From Pyronema omphalodes (lineage: Eukaryota > Ascomycota > Pezizomycetes > Pezizales > Pyronemataceae): a DNA stretch of 64,000 nucleotides. The first letter of the stretch is position 1; each line of letters begins with the position of its first letter. The position numbers and the translations under genes are program-made. Under the pieces are notes generated by a model that was not told the DNA's origin, searched no databases, and saw only the letters and a list, made by a program, of their open reading frames with translations. Shown here piece by piece: positions 11,264 to 21,588 of this stretch. The stretch spans positions 1-64,000 of the forward strand of contig JAJJXM010000019.1 in assembly GCA_024516155.1 (NCBI GenBank), given 5' to 3'.

Positions 11264-12209
11264 ATGCCCGTCCCAACCGTAGTCCCCCAGGAATTCTTCA
11301 TTCCCGTTGAAGATGCCTATGAGGGTGCGTTTGATTCGATCCATATTGTAGTCTCCTCTTTGCTAATCACCCATAGAAACCATGGACCTCGCATCTGCAT
11401 GCTCGGGGCGCTCTCGATCCCTCGGGATGCACTCCCCCACCGCTGCTTCTGTGACCCTCGAGATTCCTCCGTTCACTCTCACTGTCCAGCAATCTCCGAC
11501 GCTTCTCAATGCCAAGCTAGCTTCTGGCACAACTGGTGCCGTCCTGTGGAACCTCACACCACGCTTTGCCCGTTGGCTTGTATCATCTCCACACGCACGA
11601 GCGCTGATTCCAGAAACTGCAAAGGTGTTGGAGTTGGGATGCGGTGCCACTTCTGTGCTTGCAGCAACGTTGGGGAGAACTGTGGCTGGATATATTCAGA
11701 GTGATATGGGGTACACGCTAAAGCTAGCTGCAGCGAATCTGGAAGAGAATTTAAAGGAGAATGGCACTGGGGATAGCTCTAGGAAGAAGGGTGGTAAAGG
11801 CAAAAAGGGACCTGTTGGATCATCTAGCTCATCGCAGCTGGGTGTCAACCGGGGAGAGTCGATTAAGAGTATTGTCCTAGATTGGCAGGAGGATGATCTT
11901 GCAAGTCATCCTGAGATTAAAGCACTTGCTGGTGAGGATGGGTTGACGGCGGTTATCGCGTGTGACTGTGTCTACAATGAAGTGCTGGTACCGCCGTTCT
12001 TGGATACGCTGGAGGCGGCGGCTAGGTTGGGTAATGGAAATGCAATTGTGATGGTTGCTACGGAAATTAGGTCACCAGACGTGCAGGAAATTTTCTTGGA
12101 GGGATTTATGAAGCGATTTGAGGTTTACAGGGTTAATGATAGGTATCTCGGAGATGAGTTGAAGGTTGAGGATGGGATTGTGATTCATGTGGGTGTTTTG
12201 AGAGATTAA
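11264..12209 (+). CDS. Rkm5-like class I SAM-dependent protein methyltransferase
   Basis: Two exons, 11264-11324 and 11377-12209, giving 297 aa. The AdoMet-binding motif I is VLELGCGATSVLA (from residue 104), followed by YIQSDMGYTLKLAAANLEEN (motif post-I region). After a Lys/Gly/Ser-rich low-complexity loop (about residues 150-175) come SIVLDWQEDD and the catalytic-side motif AVIACDCVYNEVLVPPFLDT, then VMVATEIRSPDVQEIFLEGF. This order is that of methyltransferase family 16, closest in my reading to fungal Rkm5, which monomethylates ribosomal protein L1. The first exon supplies MPVPTVVPQEFFIPVEDAYE, which makes sense of the join through a 52-nt intron. The assignment to Rkm5 rather than another METTL21-like enzyme is from motif impression only. 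Confidence 0.75.
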
Positions 12210-15200
12210 AGGTAGGACATGTCCAGAGAAGATTGAAAGTTTGAACGAAATATGGTACCCTTCTTGATCATCCCACTGGCTCTGACTGTTCTTGAATTCC
12301 TCGGATCATACGATTCATATCCAAACCATTCAGGATTCCGGTTTAAGAGCGCCGCAGCTCTGCATGCATTGCCCCCCCCCCCCCCCCCCCGCGGGATTTT
12401 AGTAGGTACTGGATGAAATTTCATGAGACCTGTTGCAGTCCCGGTATGCAACTCTATTACTAAAAAGGATGGTGATTCCCATAAGCTCCGTTTGTCACGG
12501 ATTCACCAAGCCTTTATTCAATCCCTGCAGATTTCGTTACACGAAAAGAAATTTAATTGAATCTAACTGGACCACACTCTCTAAACCCTATCCTCCTGAA
12601 ATAATTTCTCTAAAAATGCTCCCTTCTCTGCCATATTCTCCCTAGATTAAACAAGGATCTAGTTAAATCAAGGAAATTCGAAAAAAGCTTATGACATATC
12701 ATCACTATAGTCTTTGCCGTGTCTATGTTACATGGCTTTAAACCCGGCCTCTTTATCGAGAAACCCCTCTTCCACATTTGTAACAAGACAACTCTGTCTA
12801 TTCTCAAGCTAATGTGGTTCCAGTCTAAGGATCACAATCGCTAATAGATTTTCAGCAACAAACACCATTGTAATCGAGGGACTTGCCACCACAATCTACG
12901 AGGCTCTACAGAAGTCGGTGACTCCACAATCGACTTTCCGGACACCATGAAGCAGCCTCATAGTCTCTACATACCAATCCGAAGACAATTTATCATCTTA
13001 TTATTGATCCTGCATTTAACATCCAAGCTCTTCCTGCCCTAGATGCCTAGTTAATGAACCGACTTTGATTTCATTTCAACTGTTACCGAGGTTTGATAAT
13101 AACCTTCCTATAAGCATTCACACTATCCCTTATTTATGAAATCTTAAACGCTGCCATGCCTCAACGTATAGGCCCGTCAATAGGCGAGTTTAGACTGGCG
13201 GGGTTTCGCCAAGTCTTGGAGGGTATAACTTCAACGAAAACCCATGTTAGAGCTCCTCCGTTTTGATAAAGTTTGGCCGGTTTCTCTCTCAGAAAGTTGC
13301 ACCAAAAACTCAGTAAAAACCTGCTAGCCTGAACTCACCTGATATAAATTTTATTCCGAGGCCACTTGTTTGAGACGTAGCCGCGTAGCGGCGTGGGAGG
13401 CTCGAACGATACGTTTACAATCTGAAACACTGATGATCAGGATAACATGAACGATGTACTTTAACCGGGTGCCTAATTCTTCATGAATAACCAGGAGTTC
13501 GTACGAGCAATCAAATTGTCTGCAAGCGTTTTCCGTACAACGGATCAGGTGATTATACTCGTTTGACGAGTTGTCATGGTAAATAAACACGAATACAACG
13601 ATATGCTCATACGGGTTGATAAATAATAATACCCCCATATTCAAGAAATGGTATGAAACATTGTTATATGTTTAGAAATGATTTGAGCTTCGTGTTTTGT
13701 TTTTCGATATATCAACAGATATTTTTGCCAAATTTCAGCAATTGTACCATAGGGTCAGCTAAGATATTGTTTCATTTGACTGTGGAGATACATACAATCT
13801 GGCTATAATATGACGCCTCCTATTCCAAGCACTAATTTCTTGAATGCCTCAGGTGTTTTCAATTATTCCTGTACTTGGTTGCAAGGGTGTTTCCGGCGTG
13901 CTGTTGTATCACTGCGCCCAGCTTTTGTCCCCTCACACGATTTCAAATGCCAAGACGACTGATTCCACAAACTGCGGAATATTTTTTCATGATTAGCGTT
14001 AAAGGTAACTATCATAGGGCTAATAAACCCCACTATTGTTCAGGAAACCTGTGAAATTGTAATTCTTCTATCACCGTGTGCGAATCATGTAGGGTGCACA
14101 CGATTAATGTCACTCTGCGAGTACACTGTACACAATAAAAATCATGTAACATTCCCTACAGTAATGAATCAAAAGAAATTAAGAAATATAATACAGTCGA
14201 GATGCCGCCTACTCAACTGAACCTTCTCCGGCTACACCAGCTCTTCCGGCTCGTCTCTTTCGTATTCCGCCCGTAGACTCTCGCTCGGCATTTTGCCGCA
14301 TCTTGCCGACCCTATTTCGTCCAATAAATCCTAAGGTGTTAATCTGCCATACTATCTTGAATGACTGTCGGTCACATGGCCCTCATCAACAATATTTTTA
14401 CGTAGTGAAACATTCTTCGTTCGATAATTGTATGATACTACCAGGAGTGATGACGTAATAGCAATTACCTCAGGGTTAACTGCACTTAGTGAAAGACTTT
14501 ACGAACATCGATTGGCAGCACACTTTGGATTTGGGATTCTTATTCAAGAGCTCAGTTTATTGTACATAAATATATTTTTCCTCTTGCCACCTGGCACCGG
14601 CCTCCTGAAAAAGAAAGCTAAGATTCCACTTCCATATCGAAGGAAGCGTTATTGAATTCAATTATCTCACCAAAACCATGTCAAGCTCAGCTAACTCGAG
14701 AGACTCTGCTTATTAGTTGGTAATAGTTTTCGATAGCGAATAAACCTGCAATTTGATGACTCAATTCGTTGTTACAAGTCTTAATAGAATGTCATTACCC
14801 TTCGCAGGATATGTATTTCTTGCTTTAGAAGGCTTTCGGTAGGTAATACGAGTATTTTAAGGATCCATTGAGAATCTGGAAACCTTTCAAAGCTCAATAC
14901 GATCATCTAATCTTTGGTGTAAGTTGCGTGTTCTAAGATTGAATATACCGATACACACTGCAACTGGTCTCAAATATTCGGAATGGATTGATTATATGGG
15001 TGAAGGACAACAGCGAGCAGTGTCTTTCAGCTGTGTTGCAGCGTGTCTAGTTTCATTTCTAAACGATATCGAACTGTCTTCCGGAGGAAAGTTTACCGGA
15101 TAACAAAGTTGCTATCTACCGATGACTGTGAGTCCGCCCAATAAGACCTTTTGTCTTACTGGCCTTTCCTATTTCTCTAACAGTATTCTTCAAACTTCTT

Positions 15201-15474
15201 GTAATATAGACGTTGCAGCTGACATCGAGAATGGCTTTCTGGTGATGTCGGCGGTCAGTCCCTCTAACAAGAAGTATCCTTCAGGCCCCCATCGCACGTT
15301 ACTTTCCAAACTCCAATTTGTTTGTTCAATCATTCAAAAACTTAGGACGATGCTGATATGGGTCGACTCATTTTTCTATACATGAGCTAAGAAAGACCGT
15401 GTCAGGAACATAAATTGCAATTAAATTTGTAAATTCACATCTAGATTTCCTTCAAATTGCATTTTACCATCATC
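12210..15474. other. 3.3 kb gene-poor AT-rich region
   Basis: No ORF here has gene-like composition or a recognisable motif. A GC-richer island at 14200-14345 (stems like CCGGCT, CTTCCGGCTCG) stands out from its AT-rich surroundings but shows no coding potential I can defend. Confidence 0.45.
12372..12390. repeat. poly-C tract (19 C)
   Basis: Uninterrupted run of 19 cytosines, one of several long C or G homopolymers in this window. Confidence 0.9.
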
Positions 15475-15758
15475 TCAAACACAATATCCGTATCGACACA
15501 ATCTCGGGATACAACACATGTCACCGTTCCGTTTGCATTTCTCCCCTCGCTTGCGGCACGCTGGCTGCGGCGGTTTCTAATCAAATGGGTCAGCTATTGA
15601 CGGACAATCACTCTGTTCAGGACAGGATTTGGACGACGAACTTGAAGTTGAATTGGTTCTGTTACTTGACCTAGACTTTCTGATACTGTAGACTGCTCAG
15701 GAATGAATGTTCCAGCAACGATAGCAGTAAGAACCGGCAAAAGGATTAGGAATCTCAT
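15475..15758 (-). CDS. small secreted cystine-knot (knottin-like) peptide, copy 2
   Basis: Minus strand, exons 15758-15642 and 15576-15475, giving 72 aa. The signal peptide MRFLILLPVLTAIVAGT is followed by a propeptide (IPEQSTVSESLGQVTEPIQ). The mature domain has spacing C-x6-C-x6-CC-x4-C-x4-C and ends CRYGYCV; it is strongly basic. Gene structure is identical to copy 1: 39 codons, phase-0 intron (65 nt, CTGAC branch, TAG acceptor), then the knot exon. The donor here is GTTCGT, weaker than the GTCAGY of the other copies, so splicing efficiency might differ. Closest to copy 1 in the knot (IPR-C-R-GYCV shared) and to copy 3 in the signal peptide and upstream DNA. Confidence 0.78.
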
Positions 15759-16235
15759 GACGAAAGATATTGACTGGCTATAAAAACTGATGTTCGCCGA
15801 GCTTGACTTAAAGATAAGAACGACCCAGTGGCTTTATACCTACTTTATGAACATCGTAAATAGTAATTACTTCCGGGAACAGCATTTAACTACGTTATAT
15901 TATTGTGAGTATGTGGAGAGATGCCTACAGGTGTTCATGCATCACTATATATGTAATTCTTTAGCAGTATAGGAGAAAGGGCACCAGATTTCGGCTTCAT
16001 GCACATGCCATGAATAGAAGGTAAGAGGGTATTTACCGGGTTATGAGTTGATACGGTTCTGTACAGCAATTGATAAAGGGTTCAGATATGCATATGACTG
16101 ACCTACATGCTTTGATAGTGCTAATTATTCATTGATAGAGGTGAGCCGACTATTGTGCAATCTGTGGGACGAGTATTGTCTACCCGTGTAAGATGATGCT
16201 CAAATGCAAGCTGGACAAAGTCATAAGGTATACCA
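15759..16235 (-). repeat. 5' flank of cystine-knot gene 2, duplicated at 21.6-22.3 kb
   Basis: Upstream non-coding DNA with recognisable colinear similarity to 21589-22330. Shared landmarks include a GGTATAAA box, GATTTCGG-TTCATGCA, the TGGGTTATGAGTTGATACGGTT / TGGGTTAGGAGTTCATACGGTT pair, and CTCAAATGCAAG / ATCAAATGCAAG. The blocks differ by many substitutions and small indels, so the duplication is old. Boundaries are approximate. Confidence 0.6.
15833..15838 (-). promoter_or_regulatory. TATA box of cystine-knot gene 2
   Basis: TATAAA on the minus strand, 80 nt before the ATG, in the context GGTATAAAGCCACT, nearly identical to the copy 1 promoter. Confidence 0.7.
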
Positions 16236-16634
16236 ATTGGCGATCTGTATCCATCCAGCTGAGATAAATAGAAAATAGTGTAAATACCAATGGCAAGGAA
16301 ATATAATAGTGGGAGGACGAGGCGTCTTAAACCTTTCCTTCTAAACTAAGATACCAAAGTTACAACCCCTGAATTATAGAAGCATGACAGAACCTCCCAG
16401 AGGCTTTTACAAGCCCTTATCACAAACATAACTAGTATCAAATAGTAATCCATCTCGATAGCTTGATAGCGGAAAAATCGCAACTAAACATACCGCTCTA
16501 TCATCATATTATGGCACTAGTCGTAATAGCGGCCAGAGACCCAGAGCGGAATACTATAGCCTTACAACGAAAGCTCTCATGGATCATTTTATTATCTCAA
16601 TTGTTTATAAATTTATAACGATTTTTCTTGTCGG
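16236..16634. other. AT-rich spacer
   Basis: Nothing supported; ends at the target-site repeat of the retroposon. Confidence 0.4.
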
Positions 16635-17275
16635 AATTTCAGTTTACTGAAGAAAGCAACCAGTTCTGGACCAGGAAAACAGACAGTACGACAGAACGGC
16701 AAAGCCCCGATACAACGGAATGATGCACGGGGTAAGAAACAGCATCAACCAACAGCGAAATACCACTCCGGCAATAAAACATGGGCAGATGTTGTCCGCA
16801 GTGGTGGAATTAATGTCCAAATTGTCCTGGGGAATGACAATCTGAGACCGACAACCCCGGTGAAGGTGAAGGGACAAAGGGGAGAGAGGCGAGGCGGGAA
16901 TAGCGGGAGACAGAGGCAGAGAGGAAGGGCCGGAGGGCATGAGAGTTATGAAGCAAGAGAGCCGATGGTGAGTGAAAATACCACACGCTATGAAAAGGGC
17001 ATGGTGGTGGATGCTGGAGGAGGTGACCAGGATATGACAGGACAAGGGGGAGAGTGAGGTTGTCCTCTTTCTCAATTCTCTTGTTTTTTCTCTTTGTATT
17101 TCTTTTTCATACTTTGTTTGGCGGGTTATATGGGTGTAGGAGATTGGGGGGCCTCATTAGGTGGTTTAGATCACGAGGACGGGATTCGGATATTGTTTTA
17201 GTCCTGCATGGGCCTTTTAGGCCTCGGTCAGCGTATGATTCAATAAATAAATAAATAAATAAATTTCAGTTTACT
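16635..17275 (+). mobile_element. LINE-like non-LTR retroposon, short internally deleted or non-autonomous copy, with 14-bp target-site duplication
   Basis: AATTTCAGTTTACT occurs at 16635-16648 and again at 17262-17275, flanking a 613-bp insert that ends in an (AATA)n tail (17242-17261). A direct target duplication plus a simple A-rich 3' tail are the marks of target-primed reverse transcription. The insert is open in one frame from its 5' end to TGA at 17055-17057 (about 136 codons), with TWADVVRSGG and a following Arg/Gly/Gln-rich basic stretch, typical of LINE ORF1 (gag-like) proteins. The 200 bp after the stop resemble a LINE 3' UTR, ending GGGCCTTTTAGGCCTCGGTC before the tail. No reverse transcriptase remains. 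A short element joining ORF1 to the 3' UTR would be a half-LINE; an alternative is a mis-read fragment. Confidence 0.7.
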
Positions 17276-17563
17276 ATGAATCAAGATTATATGGTTTCAT
17301 GACGCCTCACTTAAATTCTCGATTAGGCAATTTCGCGTGGCCTACTTCTGCATTTGCAAGAACCGCAGTATGGAATGATGTAATTTGCAAACCGGGCAAT
17401 GCTATAGGCCCTTATCCTGGTACCAGTTAGCGTAGTCTATGATGATTATAGATGGATGTAAAACAGGCAAGTATATGAGCAAGTGTTCCGTGAGCAGATG
17501 GGACTAGAAGGTTATCGTAATGGTGCTATGTAGAGGCGATCCTTTCGCTGTGTGAATACGAGG

Positions 17564-17893
17564 CAGACCTCCCAGTCGTACAAACCAGTTTCAAACAACG
17601 ACCAAAGGGGACTGTACGGATTGTTGGAATATGAGAACTGTACGGCGACCCAGTTCAGTTTACTGCCAGTAGTATAAACTGGTTAAACTGCGAGAACCAG
17701 TTAATTGAACCTAAGGGTTGGCAAACCAGGTGAACTGTCTAAAACTGCGAAAACTGGTTTTTCCAGAGGAACTGGTTTGTGAAGGGGCAATAAATCTTAT
17801 TCAGCGCATACATAACAACATTCTATCCTAACTGGGTCGCCAGAAATCACAACTGACGCCTACGATTGAAGCTCTTGAGCCCCTCATCTCCCC
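17564..17893 (-). mobile_element. truncated hAT element, terminal half of the family at 46.5 and 56.3 kb (copy 1, reversed)
   Basis: Starts with the terminal inverted repeat CAGACCTCCCAGTCGTACAA and is colinear, in reverse, with the last ~330 bp of the elements at 46500-47271 and 56314-57062. Shared blocks include the CAGTTTACTG, GGTTTGCCAA and GGGGCAATAAAT words and the GGGCTCAAGAGCTTCAATCG coding remnant. Similarity stops at about 17893 and the sequence runs into a minisatellite ORF. I could not find the other terminal repeat or the matching 8-bp duplication, so the element is truncated or rearranged. Confidence 0.75.
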
Positions 17894-18481
17894 CTCCAAT
17901 TCCTCTGGTATCACCCTCTCGACAAAGTCTGGCATCTCCCCCACCACTTCCTCTGGCATCTCCCACACCACTTCCTCTGGCATCTCCCCCACCACTTCCT
18001 CTGGCATCTCCCACACCACTTCCTCTGGCATCTCCCCCACCACTTCCTCTGGCATCTCCCACACCACTTCCTCTGGCATCTCCCCCACCACTTCCTCTGG
18101 CATCTCCCACACCACTTCCTCTGGCATCTCCCACACCACTTCCTCTGGCATCTCCCCTACCACTTCCTCTGGCATCTCCCCCACCACTTCCTCTGGCATT
18201 TCCCCCACCACTTTCTCTGGCATCTCCCCCTCCACTTCCTCTGGCATCTCCCCCTCCACTGGGATCGGCATCTCCAGTCGGACTGCAGTGCTGCACCGAC
18301 GCCCACAAACACGTTGGGATTGTGGAATTTGTGATGATCCGTTGGAGGCGGCGGATAGGTGTGTCTGCAGTTCTGCATTTTGAAGTGCAAAATGGCGCTG
18401 CCACTCTGCTCGAGTTGTTACGACATGGCCGTTTGGGGCAAACGAACAAAAGCAAGTTCTTCGGAACGGTTGCTCGGACAT
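17828..18481 (-). CDS. hypothetical protein made largely of an octapeptide repeat, fused to an hAT end
   Basis: A 217-residue ORF on the minus strand. The first ~70 residues are non-repetitive and contain CFCSFAPNGHVVTTRAEWQRH, a Cys/His arrangement that resembles zinc-knuckle-like N-termini seen next to fungal transposon genes (impression only). Residues ~75-190 are fourteen or so copies of an 8-aa unit of type GEMPEEVV, alternating with WEMPEEVV, encoded by a 24-bp minisatellite. The last ~25 residues (GSRASIVGVSCDFWRPS) come from the hAT element end in a frame different from the transposase. No intron signals are needed. It may be a captured gene fragment or a non-functional fusion; whether it is expressed is unknown. 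Confidence 0.4.
   Translation of the reverse strand: MSEQPFRRTCFCSFAPNGHVVTTRAEWQRHFALQNAELQTHLSAASNGSSQIPQSQRVCGRRCSTAVRLEMPIPVEGEMPEEVEGEMPEKVVGEMPEEVVGEMPEEVVGEMPEEVVWEMPEEVVWEMPEEVVGEMPEEVVWEMPEEVVGEMPEEVVWEMPEEVVGEMPEEVVWEMPEEVVGEMPDFVERVIPEELEGEMRGSRASIVGVSCDFWRPS
17930..18264. repeat. 24-bp minisatellite, ~14 units, with 48-bp higher-order alternation
   Basis: Tandem 24-bp units differing mainly at one G/T position that alternates unit by unit in the middle of the array, so a 48-bp dimer appears to be the unit of amplification. In frame with the minus-strand ORF, where the variable position switches Gly and Trp codons. Confidence 0.9.
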
Positions 18482-18599
18482 AGGCTGTTATTTTTTATTT
18501 TTATAGTCCCTAGCGGAGTTATCAGCTAGTATTCAATCACTCCATTGATTCAGCGCAGCGTAAAATTCAACGCCAAGAAAGTGCTATTCAAAGTAAAAC

Positions 18600-20120
18600 T
18601 CATATACCGCCAAAAATAACTGTGGGATGTACTGCTGAGTTACCACCAATTCAACTTTTGTTAGCATTTCTAGGCCATTCTGCACAAAGGACGATAGGAA
18701 GGAAGCCATACCTTGACAATTTCCTGTGCCAGCCAGCATTCCACCAGTAAGAGTCCTGTACCATTTTCTTGGTACGATCAGCCGGTCCTCCATTATAGTC
18801 CAGCGTCCTAAGGTAGTCTCCTACAAAGGCTTCGAGCGTTTCTTGGTCTTTATTTGGGTCCTTGTCTTCCTCGCCGGGAAGCGTCCCATTGTCGAATAGT
18901 ACTCCTGGAAAGCACAGATCGCGATGTAATCATGCACTAGAGACTCTTCGCTGTTCCAGTCATTTAATGCGCCAATGACTGTTTGTTTATGGCGAATATT
19001 CAGGGGCGAATATTCAGGGGAGAGAGGTCGGTAGTTGATACGGCGGATGAAATCGGAATGCTTGGTGAAAAGTGATACTTCTTCAAGGGTAATTGATCCA
19101 AGGCCCCCCGGATAAGGGAAGTAACCCAGCACCTTGTTGAGGGATGTCATGGAACTGCCAGACGGCATTGACAATGGTCCAGAAGTTCTCCATCTATATA
19201 AAAATTAGCCAAAGTCATTGTGACGAGTAAGATATACATATATCTGCAGTAGGGGTGATGCATACAGGGTATTCCAAAACCTCCTTCGTATATGATGAGA
19301 TTCCTGCCTGTTTGAGGTACAATTCTCTTCGCTTCCTCCCGGTACATCTGTTCGCATCTTGCCCAATAGCATGGTCTTAAATTCGATTTTTTTCTTTATA
19401 GTTGGATGGGTACTGTCTATTGTGCTCTGCCTTTAAGTCTTCAAGGTATTTGAGAAGTAGTAATACGTATGGAACATGTCCGTGCTCATAGTCGTCCATT
19501 CACCTTCGCTTGCAGGCTTGTCTACACCCTTTGTCTTTTCCACAGCTAGAGCTGTAAGCTCTTCCCAAGGGTTAAATAATCTTAGATCGGTCAACGAATC
19601 AGGATGTGTTTCTACAATGCCGCGAGTCAGAGACATTATCCGTAAAACAATCGACCATTCGAGCTAACGTACGAGAAATGTAGGAATCTCCGGTGATAGC
19701 TGGAGAATATCGGGAGTGGAAAAAGGTGAAACGATGATGATATGCGTAAACGGGCTTGTGCTAGGGGTGAAGAGCTCCGGCCTACTTGACAACAACTTTG
19801 AAAGGCTTTAGATCTTAAATCAGCTTAGAATGGTAATAGAATAGCTTCAAATAGACACAAACGTTGTTCATAAAAGCACCCTTAATGTCTGGGTTCAACT
19901 CTTCGAGCAGAGCAGCCGTTCGCTCTGCACGGGATTTTCCAACACTTTCCTCATTGGGGAACAAATTTGTGCCCAGATCCGCCTCAGTAAAAATTTTGTC
20001 GTCAATGATAGTGAATTCTCCAACGCTTGGAAGAACAAGGTTCTTGAGAATCTCGCATCCAGTAGCTGATGCTCCACGAACGTTTGCCGGAGTAGGTATA
20101 CGGACCAGTCGAACACATGC
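18600..20120 (-). pseudogene. ULA1: decayed ULA1/NAE1 (NEDD8-activating enzyme regulatory subunit)
   Basis: Minus-strand DNA translates, in order but in shifting frames, into blocks of the Ula1/APPBP1 family. They are: ATGCEILKNLVLPSVGEF followed by TEADLG and GKSRAERTAALLEELNPD (about 19.9-20.07 kb); ETHPDSLTDLRLFNPWEELT (19.6 kb); EHGHVPYVLLLLKYLEDLK and NYKEK (19.4 kb); FKTMLLGKMRTDVPGGSEEN (19.35 kb); SITLEEVSLFTKHSDFIRR and HDYIAICAFQEYY (18.9-19.1 kb); GEEDKDPNK and onward to SYWWNAGW (18.75-18.87 kb); and a C-terminal QYIP...TVIFGGI-stop at 18600. At least four frame changes cannot be introns because the blocks abut with one base gained or lost. The N-terminal E1 signature (YDRQLRLW) is not recognisable. 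Ula1 pairs with Uba3 to activate Rub1/NEDD8; this copy cannot make the full protein as sequenced. Confidence 0.75.
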
Positions 20121-21315
20121 CAAAACGGGTTGAATTGATTGAGAATAGATTGAGGTCTCTTTAGGAACCCATTTCCAGGCAATACACAAACGGCGATTTC
20201 CTGTTGTCGAGGGTCTTGTGCTGGGGGAGCGGGGGGTAGAGGTGATTTTGAGGGGGAAAACATTGTTCATAGGGATTGAACTCACCAAATCGATGAGATA
20301 TCGCTGCAAATGAGGTGACGTAGAAGCTGAATAGCTGGTGGGGAGCTCAGGGAGCTTTGAGGCTCAAGTTCGGGGTGGAGCTAGTCGGCAAGAGTTGAGG
20401 CGGGGCGGAGAAGAGGAAAACAAGGACAGGGATTAGCTGCGAGAATTCTGGCGTGACCGAGACGAGGAGGACCGCAACGGGGACGTAATGGATACGGAGC
20501 CAATGATAGTGGGTAGGTAATGCCCCTGATAGGGCTGAATCTTGATGGAGAAGGATTTTTTCAAACTACAACATGACAGGAAGGCGGAGAAAAAGACTTC
20601 GAAGGTCTAAATGCGTGTTAAAACTTAAAACCTGTTTCCAGAATACCAAAACAATCACCCTCTGAAATTATATCTTCCGCGCGTTCTCCGACCCAGCATA
20701 CCCAGAGCACCGCATACATTTTTTACAAACCTACCGTCGAATACCACACCGACCCCCCAAAAACTTACCAAAACCAAGGCATAATTACCCTCTCGATTTA
20801 CATCCTCCCCACGTTCTCCAACCCAGCATACCCGAGAAAAAAAAAATCGTAAACCATGGCAATTTGAATTATACACGGTGACAAGTGAAATTATAAGCAT
20901 AGACGAAAGAAAGTGTAAACTGTGACAAAACGAATTATAAACGATGACAAAAAGGATCATAAAATATTACAAATGAGATTGTAAGCAGTGACAAAGGGAA
21001 TTGCAAATGGATTGTAAATGGAATGTACACGAGGACAAAAGAGATTGTAGGAAATGCCAAATAGAATTGTAAACAAGAAATAAGTCTAGCTTGAGATTTG
21101 GTGCGAAAATTGGTGGATTTATGCAAGATTTATGCAAGATTTATGCATCAATTTTATAACGATTTCATGTACCATAGGGGAAGTAGAAAACTTAAAAAGC
21201 ACTTTACGCGTGCCGGTAGCGCATGAGCCAAAAAGGGCTTTTCATGAACATAATTTGAATTCCAACTTTATAAATTTCCATCTTAGATTTCCTCCAAATT
21301 GTATCTTATCATGAA
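20121..21315. other. spacer with degenerate repeats
   Basis: Flank of the ULA1 relic. 20650-20820 holds two diverged copies of a ~110-bp segment (each ending in GTTCTCC-ACCCAGCATACCC). 20860-21075 is a degenerate ~20-25-bp tandem array with words like GTGACAAA, GAATTATAAAC and GAGATTGTA. No supported gene. Confidence 0.5.
20860..21075. repeat. degenerate ~22-bp tandem repeat
   Basis: Around nine diverged units combining (G/A)TGACAAA with (G/A)AATT(A/G)TAAAC. Unit length varies by a few bases. Confidence 0.6.
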
Positions 21316-21588
21316 TTAAAGACATATGCTGTATCGATTGCATCCAAAGCAACATGGTATTTCGCGTATGCATCGCCTGCCTCGCTTAATGCACACTGCT
21401 TGCGCTGGAGCCTAATGGATTGAGTCAGCTATTGTGGCATAATCATTCGTTCTGGAAGATAAAGGACTGACCTCAGGACGAAGTGGAGTTGTTATTGGAC
21501 TGAGGGCTTCTGATACGGGAGACGTCTCTGGGATGGCTGTTCCAGCAACGATAGCAGCGAGAACCGGTAAGAGGATGAGAAATCTCAT
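21316..21588 (-). CDS. small secreted cystine-knot (knottin-like) peptide, copy 3
   Basis: Minus strand, exons 21588-21472 and 21411-21316, giving 70 aa. The signal peptide MRFLILLPVLAAIVAGTA is almost identical to copy 2, and the propeptide is PETSPVSEALSPITTPLRPE. The mature domain spacing is C-x6-C-x5-CC-x2-C-x5-C, still of cystine-knot type, but loop lengths between Cys4-5 and Cys5-6 differ from copies 1 and 2, and only the CIKRGRRC-like first loop is clearly shared. The 60-nt phase-0 intron has donor GTCAGT and a CTGAC branch site, and ends CCATTAG like its paralogues. The stop is TAA right after the last cysteine plus Leu. Confidence 0.78.

Noticed and set aside
14428..14655. 75-residue ORF with hydrophobic stretch
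   Set aside because: Isolated, AT-rich, no paralogue or splice support; consistent with chance.
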